Assembly: GCF_900142955.1 (NCBI RefSeq) | Contig: NZ_FRCP01000005.1 | Location: 558,001 to 622,000, forward strand | Length of the DNA stretch: 64,000 nucleotides | DNA from: Anaerosporobacter mobilis DSM 15930 | GTDB lineage: Bacteria; Bacillota; Clostridia; Lachnospirales; Lachnospiraceae | Direction: 5' to 3' | Shown here: positions 1 to 8,507 of the stretch, in pieces | Position numbering within the stretch: the first letter of the stretch is position 1 | Layout of the letters: every line of letters starts with the position of its first letter | Translations under genes and position numbers: made by a program | The notes under the pieces: generated by a model | What the model was told of the DNA's origin: nothing | The model's input: the letters and a program-made list of their open reading frames with translations, nothing else | Databases searched by the model: none

Positions 1-295
1 TTACTAGGATTGCATAATCTAATACTTGAAGCGTTCTCTCCATCTCTGCTGAGAAATCCACATGCCCTGGAGTATCAAGTAGTGTGATTTTGGTCTCTTT
101 CAGGTTGAGTACCGCTTGCTTTGAAAAGATTGTGATTCCCCTTGCCCTCTCTAGGGTAAATGTATCCAAGAAAGCATTACCATTATCCACCCGTCCAAGT
201 TTTCGTATGCTTCCACTCATATACAACATGCTCTCTGATAAAGTAGTTTTACCAGCGTCAACATGTGCTAAAATTCCTATTGTTAATTTCTTCAT
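1..295 (-). CDS. Tet(M)-type ribosomal-protection GTPase, N-terminal part (runs off left edge)
   Basis: The first 98 codons are visible. They hold the G1 motif AHVDAGKTT, a switch I region with RARGIT, and the G3 motif DTPGHVDF. This combination is typical of the EF-G-like Tet(M)/Tet(O)/Tet(W) family, which removes tetracycline from the ribosome, and of relatives whose role is unproven. The start is the ATG at 295, with a modest GTGAG Shine-Dalgarno. A promoter at 583-611 puts about 280 nt of structured leader in front of the gene, which fits inducible expression. The C-terminal domains lie outside the window, so true tetracycline resistance cannot be told from a housekeeping-type homologue. 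The GTPase family is secure; the exact function is not. Confidence 0.85.
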   Translation of the reverse strand, partial: MKKLTIGILAHVDAGKTTLSESMLYMSGSIRKLGRVDNGNAFLDTFTLERARGITIFSKQAVLNLKETKITLLDTPGHVDFSAEMERTLQVLDYAILV

Positions 296-390
296 CTATA
301 TTCTCACTTCTTCTTTTTTAGGCCGACATAGTATCTAACTACGTAGTAGGCTCTATTGATCATTCCGATATCGTAATTTTATTATATATT

Positions 391-568
391 ACTCAAACTT
401 CGTACATAAAAAACTTCAATTAAAGTGGGGAATTGCTATATTCATAAGAAAAACTATCTGAACACGTCAGCACTGTACTGACTACGTGTGAAAGCTAAGC
501 GAGAGCGGGGTTTTCGCTGAATATGGCAGTTAACTACTCTTCGCAATCTTCAAGTACGAAGTTTGAGT
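391..568 (-). promoter_or_regulatory. Structured leader with 15-bp perfect inverted repeat
   Basis: The segments 391-405 and 554-568 are exact reverse complements (ACTCAAACTTCGTAC). They enclose about 148 nt holding a second imperfect hairpin (465-490, CACG..CGTG) and a nine-codon reading frame starting near 453 (MNIAIPHFN). The first arm starts within about 10 nt of the predicted transcription start, so the repeat would close a large RNA domain upstream of the ribosomal-protection gene. This resembles attenuation leaders of antibiotic-resistance genes by position only; the fold and the leader peptide are inferred. Confidence 0.5.
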
Positions 569-582
569 TTATTATTAATTCT

Positions 583-611
583 ATTCTAACATAATCTGCT
601 TCGGAAACCAA
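583..611 (-). promoter_or_regulatory. Promoter of the Tet(M)-type gene
   Basis: On the minus strand there is a -35 TTGGTT (606-611), a 17-nt spacer and an extended -10 TGT-TAGAAT (-10 at 583-588). The predicted start is near 576, which is just before the first arm of the 15-bp inverted repeat in the leader. Confidence 0.55.
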
Positions 612-689
612 GAATTGAGTATATGAAATGATAGGATTCAGTATCAAAAGGTCACAAACAACGTTGGAGACGTGATTCACTATATGTAA

Positions 690-1793
690 TTAGTCATTTT
701 TTAGATAGCGATCAAAGAATTGTAAGATTGACGAATTCAGCTTTCTTACAGTTTTATCAACATTAAGAGTTATATCTTGTCCGAATACCAAGGTAAGCGG
801 TGGGCATGAATACGCCAAATCTGTTAGTGTCATATGCCCAGCGCCTTGTATATAGATATGTTCTTCTACGACTCTATCATCCGATAACATCTTATAGTTT
901 TCTTCATACTGAGTCCATTTGCTTAGATTCTTCCAGGAACTATCGCTATATACATTCAATACGGGAACTGGATATGGCTCCTCCTTCCATAGGAAAGTAT
1001 TGTCTTTCACCCCAATAATATCACACATGTAAGGTGCTTCTAGAACAACTACGGCTTTCACATCCTCTCGATCCCGTCCTACCCCTGCTGCTGCAGAACC
1101 TCCCATAGAGTGTCCCATTACACCGATTGCTGATGGATCAACTAGTTGATATACATATTCACCTTCATCTATCTTTGCATTGGATAGAATCGTATCAATG
1201 ACAAAATTCATATCTCCTGTACGTACAGACATCCATTTTTGGTAGTACTCATAGCTTTGTTCTTTATTCTTCTTAGCATTCTCCTTCATTGTTTCAGAAC
1301 GAAATGAGGAAGACATTGGTATCTTCTTTCCCTTCTTATCTTTCGTTTTAAAACATTGATATGTATGGTCGATGGCGCAAACCACATATCCATGGCTTGC
1401 TAATTCCTCATATAATGCCACATTGCTTTCTTTCACACCAAACGTACCATGAGAGAACACAATCAAAGGTGATTCACCATAATTCTCCTTATCCATTTCT
1501 TCTGGATACCAGAACTTCACGTTAAGCCAACGATTCTCCTTTTGATTTGAATACGTTTCTAAACGGTTTTTATCTACATAAGTTGTAGTGAAGGTTCCTA
1601 CTACATATTCTCCAGTAGGTTTTGGTAGTTCATATTTAGGAAAAAGCATAAGAATAACTGTAGCAACAAGTAACGCTACTCCTCCCAATATACAGCAATA
1701 TCCTGCAGGTGTATGATTTGACTTATTCGATATACAAAATACAATGAATATTATTTCTAATAAACAACTAATTCCTAAGATTATTGTTCTCAC
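690..1793 (-). CDS. Membrane-anchored alpha/beta hydrolase (PAF-acetylhydrolase/dienelactone hydrolase-like)
   Basis: The protein has 367 aa. Two hydrophobic segments (about residues 3-19 and 33-51) should anchor it so that the catalytic domain lies outside the membrane. The hydrolase core shows the oxyanion-hole motif SHGTFG, the nucleophile elbow GHSMGGSA (Ser near 227) and a late histidine in GAGHMTLTD (near 320). The arrangement matches secreted or membrane-bound esterases of the PAF-acetylhydrolase/chlorophyllase-like group. The start is a GTG at 1793, supported by GGGGAG seven bases upstream. It stands alone between the Tet(M)-type gene and a chemotaxis receptor. The substrate is unknown. 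Confidence 0.75.
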   Translation of the reverse strand: MRTIILGISCLLEIIFIVFCISNKSNHTPAGYCCILGGVALLVATVILMLFPKYELPKPTGEYVVGTFTTTYVDKNRLETYSNQKENRWLNVKFWYPEEMDKENYGESPLIVFSHGTFGVKESNVALYEELASHGYVVCAIDHTYQCFKTKDKKGKKIPMSSSFRSETMKENAKKNKEQSYEYYQKWMSVRTGDMNFVIDTILSNAKIDEGEYVYQLVDPSAIGVMGHSMGGSAAAGVGRDREDVKAVVVLEAPYMCDIIGVKDNTFLWKEEPYPVPVLNVYSDSSWKNLSKWTQYEENYKMLSDDRVVEEHIYIQGAGHMTLTDLAYSCPPLTLVFGQDITLNVDKTVRKLNSSILQFFDRYLKND

Positions 1794-1872
1794 AATTTAA
1801 CTCCCCATTCATTCTATAAATTTTAATAACTAGAACAAGTATACAATATTTTTCTATAATATAACAGAAAAA

Positions 1873-1910
1873 AGACCTAACAGAACCTAGCATCGATTCT
1901 ATTAAGGTCT
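1873..1910 (-). terminator. Terminator after the chemotaxis receptor gene
   Basis: AGACCT (1873-1878) pairs with AGGTCT (1905-1910), with further internal pairing, and on the minus strand it is followed by TTTTTTC. It lies 20 bp downstream of the receptor stop codon. Confidence 0.7.
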
Positions 1911-1929
1911 AATCATACTCATTGATATA

Positions 1930-3636
1930 TTATTTTAACTGAAACCGATTAACCAATTCCGTCATGGATATTGCCTGTGCAGACAATTCTTCACTGGTAG
2001 CTGATGTCTCCCCAGCTGTTGCAGAATTTGATTGTATTACTTCAGAAATCAGCTTGATTCTTGTTTTCGTTTGTTTCATGGAATCCGCTTGTTTCATAGA
2101 GATGACACTTAATTCCTTTGAAGTTTCTTCAATCACCTTTATTCCTGTAACCACGGAATGAATAGACATTGCTGCCTTCTTAGCAACCAAATTTCCTTCT
2201 TTGATTTCTTGAATTGACCCTTCAATTAACTTTCTAGTAACAACCGCAGACTGGGCACTCTGCTCTGCTAATCTTCGTATTTGCTGTGCAACAACTGCAA
2301 AAGCTTTTCCTTCTTCTCCTGCTCTTGCCGCCTCAATTGCTGCATTCAACGAAAGTAAATTCGTTTCTTCTGCGATATCTTCAATTTCCGAAATAATATT
2401 CTCAATCTTGTGAGAAGTTTCATCAATTCGCTCCATCGCCTTAACCATGAATTCCATTTCTAAACGACTATGATCTGCTTCCTTTGCATACTGCTTTGCC
2501 TGATTATATGAAAGTTCTACATTCTTTGCAGTCTTTTGAACTCCTTCTGATAGATCTGCTATGGATACTTGAATTTCCTCCACAGACTTCGCTTGGTTTG
2601 ATGCACCTACTGATAGACTTAAGGCGGCATCTGCTAAATTTCCTGAACCAGACGACACCTGGTTTGCTGCATCATCAATAAGATGTAGAGTTTCATTCAT
2701 TTGAACGTTTAATTGATTCATCGCTTCCTTTAATGTAATAAAACTTCCCACGTAACATTCTTCCATCGTTGAATGCCCCGCATAATTCCCATTTGCCATC
2801 TCTCCAAGCAATCGTTCTGCATCTTTGATAATAAGATTTAGATTCATAGCCATACTCTTTGCCTCTTCTACAATTTCTGCTACTTCATCTTTTGAATCCA
2901 CTTCTGGGAAGGGTGAAGATAGTTCCCCTCCCGCAAATGTTTTTAAGCGTTCCGATAATTCTCCCAAAGGTTTTGCTATCCCCGCTGCAATGCGATCTCC
3001 CAACTTAACAGCAATTACAAACGATAATACAATGACTATTATTATAACTATTATAAGAACAATCTTTAATATCTCTAATATCATCTCTAGTTTATTACCA
3101 CGTTCTATATATATATCCATGAATTCTGACATATCCGTATGTACTTGTTCATATATAGGATCTAGTTCCTCTACAGCTCTCTTTTGTGCCTCTATGCTTC
3201 TAGATTCATCTGATGAATTCCCAAGCTTTAGAATGTCATACTCTGTAACCCAGTAGTTTGTAAGTTCTTTTTTAATTCTATCATAAAGGATTGTTTCTTC
3301 ATCCGTAGTTAAGATTTCTTCTAACTCCTTTATATATGTATTAAAACTTTCTTTATTCTTATCATGAGTAGCTAATGCTTCTGCAACTACATCTTTATCT
3401 GTATAACCAATAATAGAACGAGTAGCACTTCTACAATCAGCAAAAGTAATTAAAGCTTTTCCTATATCACCTTGTGAAAAGCCATAATTTTTCAATGCAT
3501 ATGCATATTGATTTGTTATTACTATCATTGTAATACACCCTAATATACCTGCTATGCTTGTAATTGCAGAAATCAAGATATAAGAACTTGTAAGCCGCTT
3601 TTTTATCCTCATCTTCTTAAACATAATTGTAAGCAT
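1930..3636 (-). CDS. Methyl-accepting chemotaxis protein
   Basis: The receptor has 568 aa. It has TM1 (about residues 17-42), an extracytoplasmic four-helix-bundle-like sensor domain rich in charged residues, TM2 (about 187-213), a HAMP domain (about 214-268) and a long cytoplasmic coiled coil. The highly conserved hairpin tip that binds CheA/CheW is near residues 418-445 (ETNLLSLNAAIEAARAGE). The ligand cannot be read from the sequence. The start is uncertain: M1, M5 and M9 are close together and the AAGGAG motif sits only one base before M1. There is a terminator just downstream and a strong hairpin at 3674-3729 upstream. No other chemotaxis gene is in the window. Confidence 0.92.
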   Translation of the reverse strand: MLTIMFKKMRIKKRLTSSYILISAITSIAGILGCITMIVITNQYAYALKNYGFSQGDIGKALITFADCRSATRSIIGYTDKDVVAEALATHDKNKESFNTYIKELEEILTTDEETILYDRIKKELTNYWVTEYDILKLGNSSDESRSIEAQKRAVEELDPIYEQVHTDMSEFMDIYIERGNKLEMILEILKIVLIIVIIIVIVLSFVIAVKLGDRIAAGIAKPLGELSERLKTFAGGELSSPFPEVDSKDEVAEIVEEAKSMAMNLNLIIKDAERLLGEMANGNYAGHSTMEECYVGSFITLKEAMNQLNVQMNETLHLIDDAANQVSSGSGNLADAALSLSVGASNQAKSVEEIQVSIADLSEGVQKTAKNVELSYNQAKQYAKEADHSRLEMEFMVKAMERIDETSHKIENIISEIEDIAEETNLLSLNAAIEAARAGEEGKAFAVVAQQIRRLAEQSAQSAVVTRKLIEGSIQEIKEGNLVAKKAAMSIHSVVTGIKVIEETSKELSVISMKQADSMKQTKTRIKLISEVIQSNSATAGETSATSEELSAQAISMTELVNRFQLK

Positions 3637-3673
3637 GCTCCTTTCCCCCTTAAGCTCTCCTTTTACATTCTAA

Positions 3674-3729
3674 AAGGATAACCGTTAAAATCCTTGACGA
3701 ATGCTTAAGCATTTTTAATGGTTATCCTT
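3674..3729. repeat. Long nested hairpin upstream of the chemotaxis receptor gene
   Basis: AAGGATAACC (3674-3683) pairs with GGTTATCCTT (3720-3729). The pairing continues inward through TTAAAAT/ATTTTTAA and ends in the palindrome AATGCTTAAGCATT. On the minus strand a short TTTT follows, so it may terminate the upstream small gene (stop at 3819) or act as a leader structure for the receptor gene. Confidence 0.55.
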
Positions 3730-3818
3730 AGATGTTTTTCTCTATGTAGTTATATTTTTCATTAATAAACTCTTATCCAATGCTTCTTTTATGTTACTCT
3801 TATGTTTATCTTATATTC

Positions 3819-4106
3819 CTATATATCATCGTTATCCTCTGACATTTTTTCAGTACTTGTATTCAAATCTTCTTCATACGTTTCAATAATAGGGGAATTT
3901 TTCATCTCTTTCGCTTGTTTTAATGTTGCATAAAAACCATAGCCGATTGCTCCAACTCCAATTACACCAAATGCTATTATAAAAATCATCAAAAACGTAT
4001 ATTCATTTCCGGCACTATTTAATCGGTTTTTAAACATACTAACTGCTAAGAATATCAGATATACTCCTGCCATAGAATAGATAGCAATTCTTCTTTTATC
4101 CTTCAT
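3819..4106 (-). CDS. Small two-helix membrane protein, function unknown
   Basis: The protein has 95 aa and two clear hydrophobic segments (roughly residues 6-24 and 36-60), followed by an acidic C-terminal tail rich in E, D and N. I chose the ATG at 4106 because GGGGGA lies seven bases upstream; the ATG at 4121 is inside that ribosome binding site. It lies between mglC and the chemotaxis receptor, but a long gap and hairpin separate it from the receptor, so a shared role is not implied. I do not recognise a family. Confidence 0.6.
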   Translation of the reverse strand: MKDKRRIAIYSMAGVYLIFLAVSMFKNRLNSAGNEYTFLMIFIIAFGVIGVGAIGYGFYATLKQAKEMKNSPIIETYEEDLNTSTEKMSEDNDDI

Positions 4107-4188
4107 GATACATTCCCCCATTCTTTCAATTACTGTGATTATTTATGACTACGTCCTTCCTAGCCATAAACGGTACTCTCGCTGCTTA

Positions 4189-5259
4189 TTATTTACGAAC
4201 TAGATATTTTCTCATATCAATTGCACAAGCAATTAAGATAATTAAACCTTTGATTATATATTGTGTGTTCTGGTTGATGGATAAGAAATTCAATGCAACG
4301 AAGATGATACGAAGTAAGAATACTCCTAATACAACGCCTCGAATCTTACCAGTACCACCTACGAAGGAAACACCACCAATAACACAAGCTGCAATGGCAT
4401 CACATTCATAGTTAAGTCCAGTGTTAGCTTGGTTTGAGCCTATACGAGCAGACTCAATAAATCCTGTAATTCCATACATACAACCAGCAAGTGTGTGTAC
4501 CATAATTGTTGTTTTCATTACGTTTACACCAGATACATTGGCTGCCTCTGGGTTCGATCCAACTGCAAACATATTCTTACCAAAGGTCGTCTTGTTCCAG
4601 ATAAACCACATGATTGCTACAACAATGCACGCATACCATACATAGTTTGGAATCGGAACTCCGAATAAGGAAACCACACTACCTGTTACAAATGTTTTGA
4701 ATGATTTATCTAGACCGGAAAGTGGTTGACCATTGTTTCCATTAATCATGATGTACATTAATAATAGACCGTATACGATTAACTGCGTCGCTAATGTTAC
4801 GATGAATGGATGCAGTTGAAACTTTGCAACAAAGAAACCATTGACCCAACCAATAATACCACCGACAATAATAACTATAAGAATTACTAATGGAATTGGT
4901 AGAACTGGTAAATTAGGGAACATTTTCGTTGCATAAGTTGCAGATTGCAGCAACGAAGCGGAGATACATGCTGTTAAGCCAACAATACGACCTGCCGATA
5001 AGTCAGTACCCGTTAATACGATACAACCTGCTATACCACATGCAATCGGAATATTCGCTGCTGATAACGAAACGATATTAACAATTGAGTTTACTGTTAA
5101 GAAACGTTGATTCTGCGTGTATGTATAAATTACAGCAATGATAAGGAGTATATATAGCGCATTATTAATTAAAGCCTCCTTCCAAAAATTGAATTTATCT
5201 TTCTTATCCAGTTCCTTATAATTAACAAAGCCTTGTTTTACGTTGGAAACCATATTCAT
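4189..5259 (-). CDS. mglC: Galactose-type ABC transporter permease
   Basis: This is the membrane component of a CUT2-family sugar importer (BPD_transp_2, MglC/RbsC type) with about eight to ten hydrophobic segments and the conserved region GNNGQPLSGLD. The family loop VGSNPEAANVSGVNV and the stretch GGVSFVGGTGKIRG, both typical of MglC, are visible. It is the last gene of the mglB-mglA-mglC set. The start is uncertain: ATG at 5259 (GGGTG upstream) or 5253, or a GTG at 5280. A basic, Lys-rich cytoplasmic N-terminal tail precedes the first helix. It should move galactose, methyl-galactosides or a related hexose together with mglA and mglB. Confidence 0.88.
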   Translation of the reverse strand: MNMVSNVKQGFVNYKELDKKDKFNFWKEALINNALYILLIIAVIYTYTQNQRFLTVNSIVNIVSLSAANIPIACGIAGCIVLTGTDLSAGRIVGLTACISASLLQSATYATKMFPNLPVLPIPLVILIVIIVGGIIGWVNGFFVAKFQLHPFIVTLATQLIVYGLLLMYIMINGNNGQPLSGLDKSFKTFVTGSVVSLFGVPIPNYVWYACIVVAIMWFIWNKTTFGKNMFAVGSNPEAANVSGVNVMKTTIMVHTLAGCMYGITGFIESARIGSNQANTGLNYECDAIAACVIGGVSFVGGTGKIRGVVLGVFLLRIIFVALNFLSINQNTQYIIKGLIILIACAIDMRKYLVRK

Positions 5260-5310
5260 TTTTACACCCATGCATATCACAATTTTCTTGTGATACTGCT
5301 AAAACAAATA

Positions 5311-5365
5311 GGTTGAAAGCAAGCAATGCATGGCTCCTTTCATAAGATTTTTTATTCTTTCAACC
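5311..5365 (-). repeat. Inverted repeat in the mglA-mglC gap
   Basis: GGTTGAAAG (5311-5319) is an exact reverse complement of CTTTCAACC (5357-5365). The arms flank the gap between the mglA stop and the mglC start. It could be a weak transcription brake or an mRNA-processing or stabilising stem. Confidence 0.45.
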
Positions 5366-5374
5366 CGTTCCTTC

Positions 5375-6874
5375 TTATACATACTTAGCTGCTAGAGCCA
5401 TAATTTCTTCTTGTGTTGTATCAGTAGCATCGACTTCACCAGCCAATCGTCCACCTGACATAACAAGAATTCTATCACACACACCAAGGAGCTCTGGCAT
5501 TTCTGATGAAACCATGATAACTATTTTCCCTCTATTAGCCAAATCTAATATTAATTGATAAATCTCATATTTGGCACCAACATCAATGCCACGAGTAGGC
5601 TCATCTAATAATAATACCTCTGGATCCGTTAACAACCATCTTCCTAAGATAACCTTTTGTTGGTTACCTCCTGACAGGGTCTTAATCTTCGTCTCTTGAC
5701 GTGGCGTCTTCGTACGCATTGCATCAATCGACCACTTTGTATCTTTCATCATTGATTTCTCACTCAGATATAGATGATGTTTCTTATGCTTTTTCAAGCT
5801 AGATATAACCGTATTCTCTCTGATACTTAGAATTCCGAAGATGCCAGTTGAACGTCTTTCTTCTGTTAACATTGCAAATCCATTCTTTATAGCTTCTCTT
5901 GAATTTCTATTAAGGACTTCTTTTCCGTCCAATTTAATAGTTCCTGACTTCCTAGTTGCGATACCGAATATATTCTCAAGACACTCTGTACGACCACTTC
6001 CATCAAGTCCTGCTAACCCGATGATTTCACCTTTTCTAACAGAGAAGGATACATCGTTTAATAAGGAATACTGTCCCGTTAGATTATTTACCTCGAGCGC
6101 GATTTCACCAGGTTCATTTGTCTTTGGTGGGAATTGATTATTCAGTTCTCTACCAACCATAAGCTTAATAATTTCATCGATTGTAAGATCCTTAGCAGGT
6201 TTTGTTGCTACATAAGTTCCGTCACGCATAATCGTTACTTCATCGGATATTTTTAATATTTCCGCCATCTTATGAGATATGTAGATAATTCCACAACCTT
6301 TGTCACGTAACATATTTATAATCTGAAATAAATGTTCTACCTCTTCTTCAGTTAGTGAGGAAGTAGGTTCATCAAATACAATTATTTTCGAATTAAATGA
6401 AACAGCCTTTGCTATCTCTACCATTTGTCGTTGTGATACTGGCATAGTACTCATGATTTTTCTTGGATCAACATCGATTCCAAGTTCTTCAAATATCTTC
6501 TTCGTATCATTGTAGATTTTTCTCTCATCTACCATTAATCCAGCTCGCTTAGGGTAACGTCCTAACCAGATATTATCCATTACATTACGTTTTAGTGCCT
6601 GATTTAATTCTTGGTGCACCATAGCTACACCATTTTCCAAAGCTTCCTTTGAATTCTTAAAGTTAATTTCTTTACCTTCGAGTTCGATTGTTCCACTATC
6701 TTTCCCATATATTCCGAATAAACATTTCATTAATGTAGATTTTCCTGCTCCATTTTCTCCCATTAATGCATGAACGGTTCCTCTTTTCACTGTTAACGAA
6801 ACAGTATCCAAGGCTTTGACACCCGGGAACGTCTTACAGATGTCTGTCATTTGCAACAATACGTCCTTCTCCAT
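5375..6874 (-). CDS. mglA: Galactose-type ABC transporter ATP-binding protein (double ATPase)
   Basis: The protein has 499 aa with two tandem ABC domains, the hallmark of CUT2 sugar importers. The N-terminal half has Walker A GENGAGKST and Walker B IIVFDEPTSSL, with the less typical signature MPVSQRQMVEIAKA. The C-terminal half has a degenerate Walker A (GLDGSGRTE), the signature LSGGNQQK and Walker B VLLLDEPTRGIDVG. Such asymmetry is normal for MglA/RbsA. GGGAGG precedes the ATG. A 108-bp gap with a clean hairpin separates it from mglB, which would favour more binding protein than ATPase. Confidence 0.93.
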   Translation of the reverse strand: MEKDVLLQMTDICKTFPGVKALDTVSLTVKRGTVHALMGENGAGKSTLMKCLFGIYGKDSGTIELEGKEINFKNSKEALENGVAMVHQELNQALKRNVMDNIWLGRYPKRAGLMVDERKIYNDTKKIFEELGIDVDPRKIMSTMPVSQRQMVEIAKAVSFNSKIIVFDEPTSSLTEEEVEHLFQIINMLRDKGCGIIYISHKMAEILKISDEVTIMRDGTYVATKPAKDLTIDEIIKLMVGRELNNQFPPKTNEPGEIALEVNNLTGQYSLLNDVSFSVRKGEIIGLAGLDGSGRTECLENIFGIATRKSGTIKLDGKEVLNRNSREAIKNGFAMLTEERRSTGIFGILSIRENTVISSLKKHKKHHLYLSEKSMMKDTKWSIDAMRTKTPRQETKIKTLSGGNQQKVILGRWLLTDPEVLLLDEPTRGIDVGAKYEIYQLILDLANRGKIVIMVSSEMPELLGVCDRILVMSGGRLAGEVDATDTTQEEIMALAAKYV

Positions 6875-6926
6875 GGTCTGCCTCCCATCTTTTTATCTTA
6901 TTACTTTTCCCTGAATAGTAAGAGAA

Positions 6927-6953
6927 GGCGACCACCATCTCTTAATGGTCGCC
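6927..6953 (-). repeat. Intercistronic hairpin after mglB
   Basis: GGCGACCA (6927-6934) pairs perfectly with TGGTCGCC (6946-6953) around an 11-nt loop. It lies 30 bp after the mglB stop and has no U-run, so it is more likely to stabilise the mglB mRNA 3' end or cause partial termination than to stop transcription fully. Confidence 0.6.
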
Positions 6954-6982
6954 CTATGTTGTTAATTACATTACTCTGTTAC

Positions 6983-8182
6983 TTATTCTCCAGTATACGT
7001 TGCATATGGAATATAGATCTTGTTACTAACATTTGCTGAGATGTTATAAGAATCTGTTCCATCCATTACGTTCTTACCACCAGCTGCATTTTGAGTTAAG
7101 AATGCGATACAGTCTGCCATACCTTCTGCATCTTGTTTAATCGTACCAGTCATCTTACCATCTGCGATTAATTGTTTTGCTGCATCTGTAGCATCTACTC
7201 CGAATACAGGAATTGTTTTACTAGTTCCGTCACCAAGATTATATCCTTTAACATTTAAAGCAGAGATTGCTCCTTCTGCCATACCGTCGTTGTTACAGAT
7301 AACAAGTTCAATCATATTACCATTTTCTTCATTAAATTGTGAAAGGTTTGTTGTCATATAGTTGTTTGCTGCTGTTGCACTCCATGTACCATCTTGGTCA
7401 ACTTGGTAGCGATCCGAGTTTGAAGAATCAAAATATTCTAATTCTGGGAGATTATTTGCCTTTAATACTGCATTCGCATCTTCTACACCATATTGTGTAC
7501 GATAGATTGCTTCTACGTTACCGAGTTGTCCCATAAACATTGCATAGCTGATTTTTCCATCACCATTTAAGTCAATTGAATCAAAGTTTTTAACAACATA
7601 TTCACCAATCATAGTTCCTTGCATATGACCAGCTTCTGGAGCATCTGTTCCTACAAAGGCACATTTGTCATAGCTTCCAAGTACCGTTCCTTCTTCTGCG
7701 TCACCTTCCACTGCACGGTTAAAGAAAATAATTGGAATACCTGCTGCTGATGCTTTATCTACAATTGCTTGTGATGCATCAACGGATCCTGATGTAACAA
7801 TGTTTACAATAAGTAATGTAGCTCCAGTACTGATTGCTGTATCAATTTGTTCATTCTGTGTCGTTTGGTTACTGTTTGAATCATAATCCTGATATGTAAC
7901 ACCTAGGGAATCTAGTTGTTTGTCAAGTGCAGTACGAACAGAAGCAATGTAAGTATCAGAATATGTATAATAGAAAACTGCTACGTTGGCATCTGACAAG
8001 TCTGCTTTATCACCTGCTGTGTCTACTACATTCTCTGCCTCATTATCTGCTTTTGATGAATCTGTACTTGTTTCCTTGGTTGAATTGTTTTTTGGAGTAT
8101 TGTTTTTAGAACTACTACAACCAGTAAATAATGTAACCGCCATTGTAAGACATAACATTGTTGCTAAAAATCTCTTTTTCAT
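6983..8182 (-). CDS. mglB: Galactose/glucose-binding lipoprotein
   Basis: The protein has 399 aa with a lipoprotein signal (hydrophobic core then LFTGCSS; lipidated Cys near 22), a Ser/Asn/Asp-rich linker and a periplasmic-binding-protein type 1 fold. The loop DLNGDGKISYAMF matches the calcium-binding loop of the E. coli galactose/glucose-binding protein, which separates MglB from ribose- and xylose-binding relatives. It is the first gene of mglBAC. The leader upstream holds two abutting hairpins (8210-8280) and a palindrome (8307-8320). The exact sugar is inferred. Confidence 0.9.
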   Translation of the reverse strand: MKKRFLATMLCLTMAVTLFTGCSSSKNNTPKNNSTKETSTDSSKADNEAENVVDTAGDKADLSDANVAVFYYTYSDTYIASVRTALDKQLDSLGVTYQDYDSNSNQTTQNEQIDTAISTGATLLIVNIVTSGSVDASQAIVDKASAAGIPIIFFNRAVEGDAEEGTVLGSYDKCAFVGTDAPEAGHMQGTMIGEYVVKNFDSIDLNGDGKISYAMFMGQLGNVEAIYRTQYGVEDANAVLKANNLPELEYFDSSNSDRYQVDQDGTWSATAANNYMTTNLSQFNEENGNMIELVICNNDGMAEGAISALNVKGYNLGDGTSKTIPVFGVDATDAAKQLIADGKMTGTIKQDAEGMADCIAFLTQNAAGGKNVMDGTDSYNISANVSNKIYIPYATYTGE

Positions 8183-8209
8183 ATAATCACCATAACCTTT
8201 CTAAAGTAT

Positions 8210-8256
8210 GGCGACTTTGTGCAAGTCAACTTGTTGACTTTTGGCACCCAATCGCC
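8210..8256 (-). promoter_or_regulatory. Extended hairpin in the mglB leader
   Basis: GGCGA/TCGCC closes a stem that also pairs GTGC with GCAC and ends in the perfect inverted repeat AAGTCAAC-TT-GTTGACTT (8223-8240). It lies just before the mglB ribosome binding site. It is next to a second hairpin with no gap between them. Confidence 0.6.
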
Positions 8257-8280
8257 GTGTGAAAGATTTATCTTTCACAC
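8257..8280 (-). promoter_or_regulatory. Perfect 11-bp palindromic hairpin in the mglB leader
   Basis: GTGTGAAAGAT (8257-8267) and ATCTTTCACAC (8270-8280) are exact reverse complements separated by two bases. As DNA it could be an operator for the adjacent YesN-type regulator; as RNA a two-base loop is too tight, so the stem would open slightly at the tip. Confidence 0.55.
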
Positions 8281-8306
8281 TATCCTCCTCTTCCTAAAAG
8301 AAAATG

Positions 8307-8320
8307 TAACTGATCAGTTA
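8307..8320. promoter_or_regulatory. 14-bp palindrome upstream of the mgl leader hairpins
   Basis: TAACTGATCAGTTA is a perfect palindrome in the 325-bp gap before mglB. It is a candidate operator; no regulator is assigned. The rest of that gap is AT-rich and I could not identify a convincing -35/-10 pair. Confidence 0.4.
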
Positions 8321-8457
8321 TTATCTTTGTACTGTAAGGATATCATATTACATTTTTTAACTCCATGTGATTATGTACTATGAATGTATGAAATTTTACT
8401 GTGTTTTGTCTACTTTAACCAATCCTAATGCTTATATCGTAATAAATTATACAAAAA

Positions 8458-8484
8458 GAGCGTAAATCTGTCGATTTTACGCTC
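8458..8484. terminator. Terminator after the membrane-anchored sugar-binding protein gene
   Basis: GAGCGTAAA (8458-8466) pairs perfectly with TTTACGCTC (8476-8484), with an A-run on one side and a T-run on the other, so it can work in both directions. It ends the regulator-kinase-binding protein operon 24 bp after its last stop codon. Confidence 0.85.
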
Positions 8485-8507
8485 TTTTTTCGTAATATGT
8501 AACACAT

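Noticed and set aside
800..1018. Plus-strand reading frame inside the alpha/beta hydrolase gene
   Set aside because: It is fully antisense to a well-supported gene and has no Shine-Dalgarno or domain.
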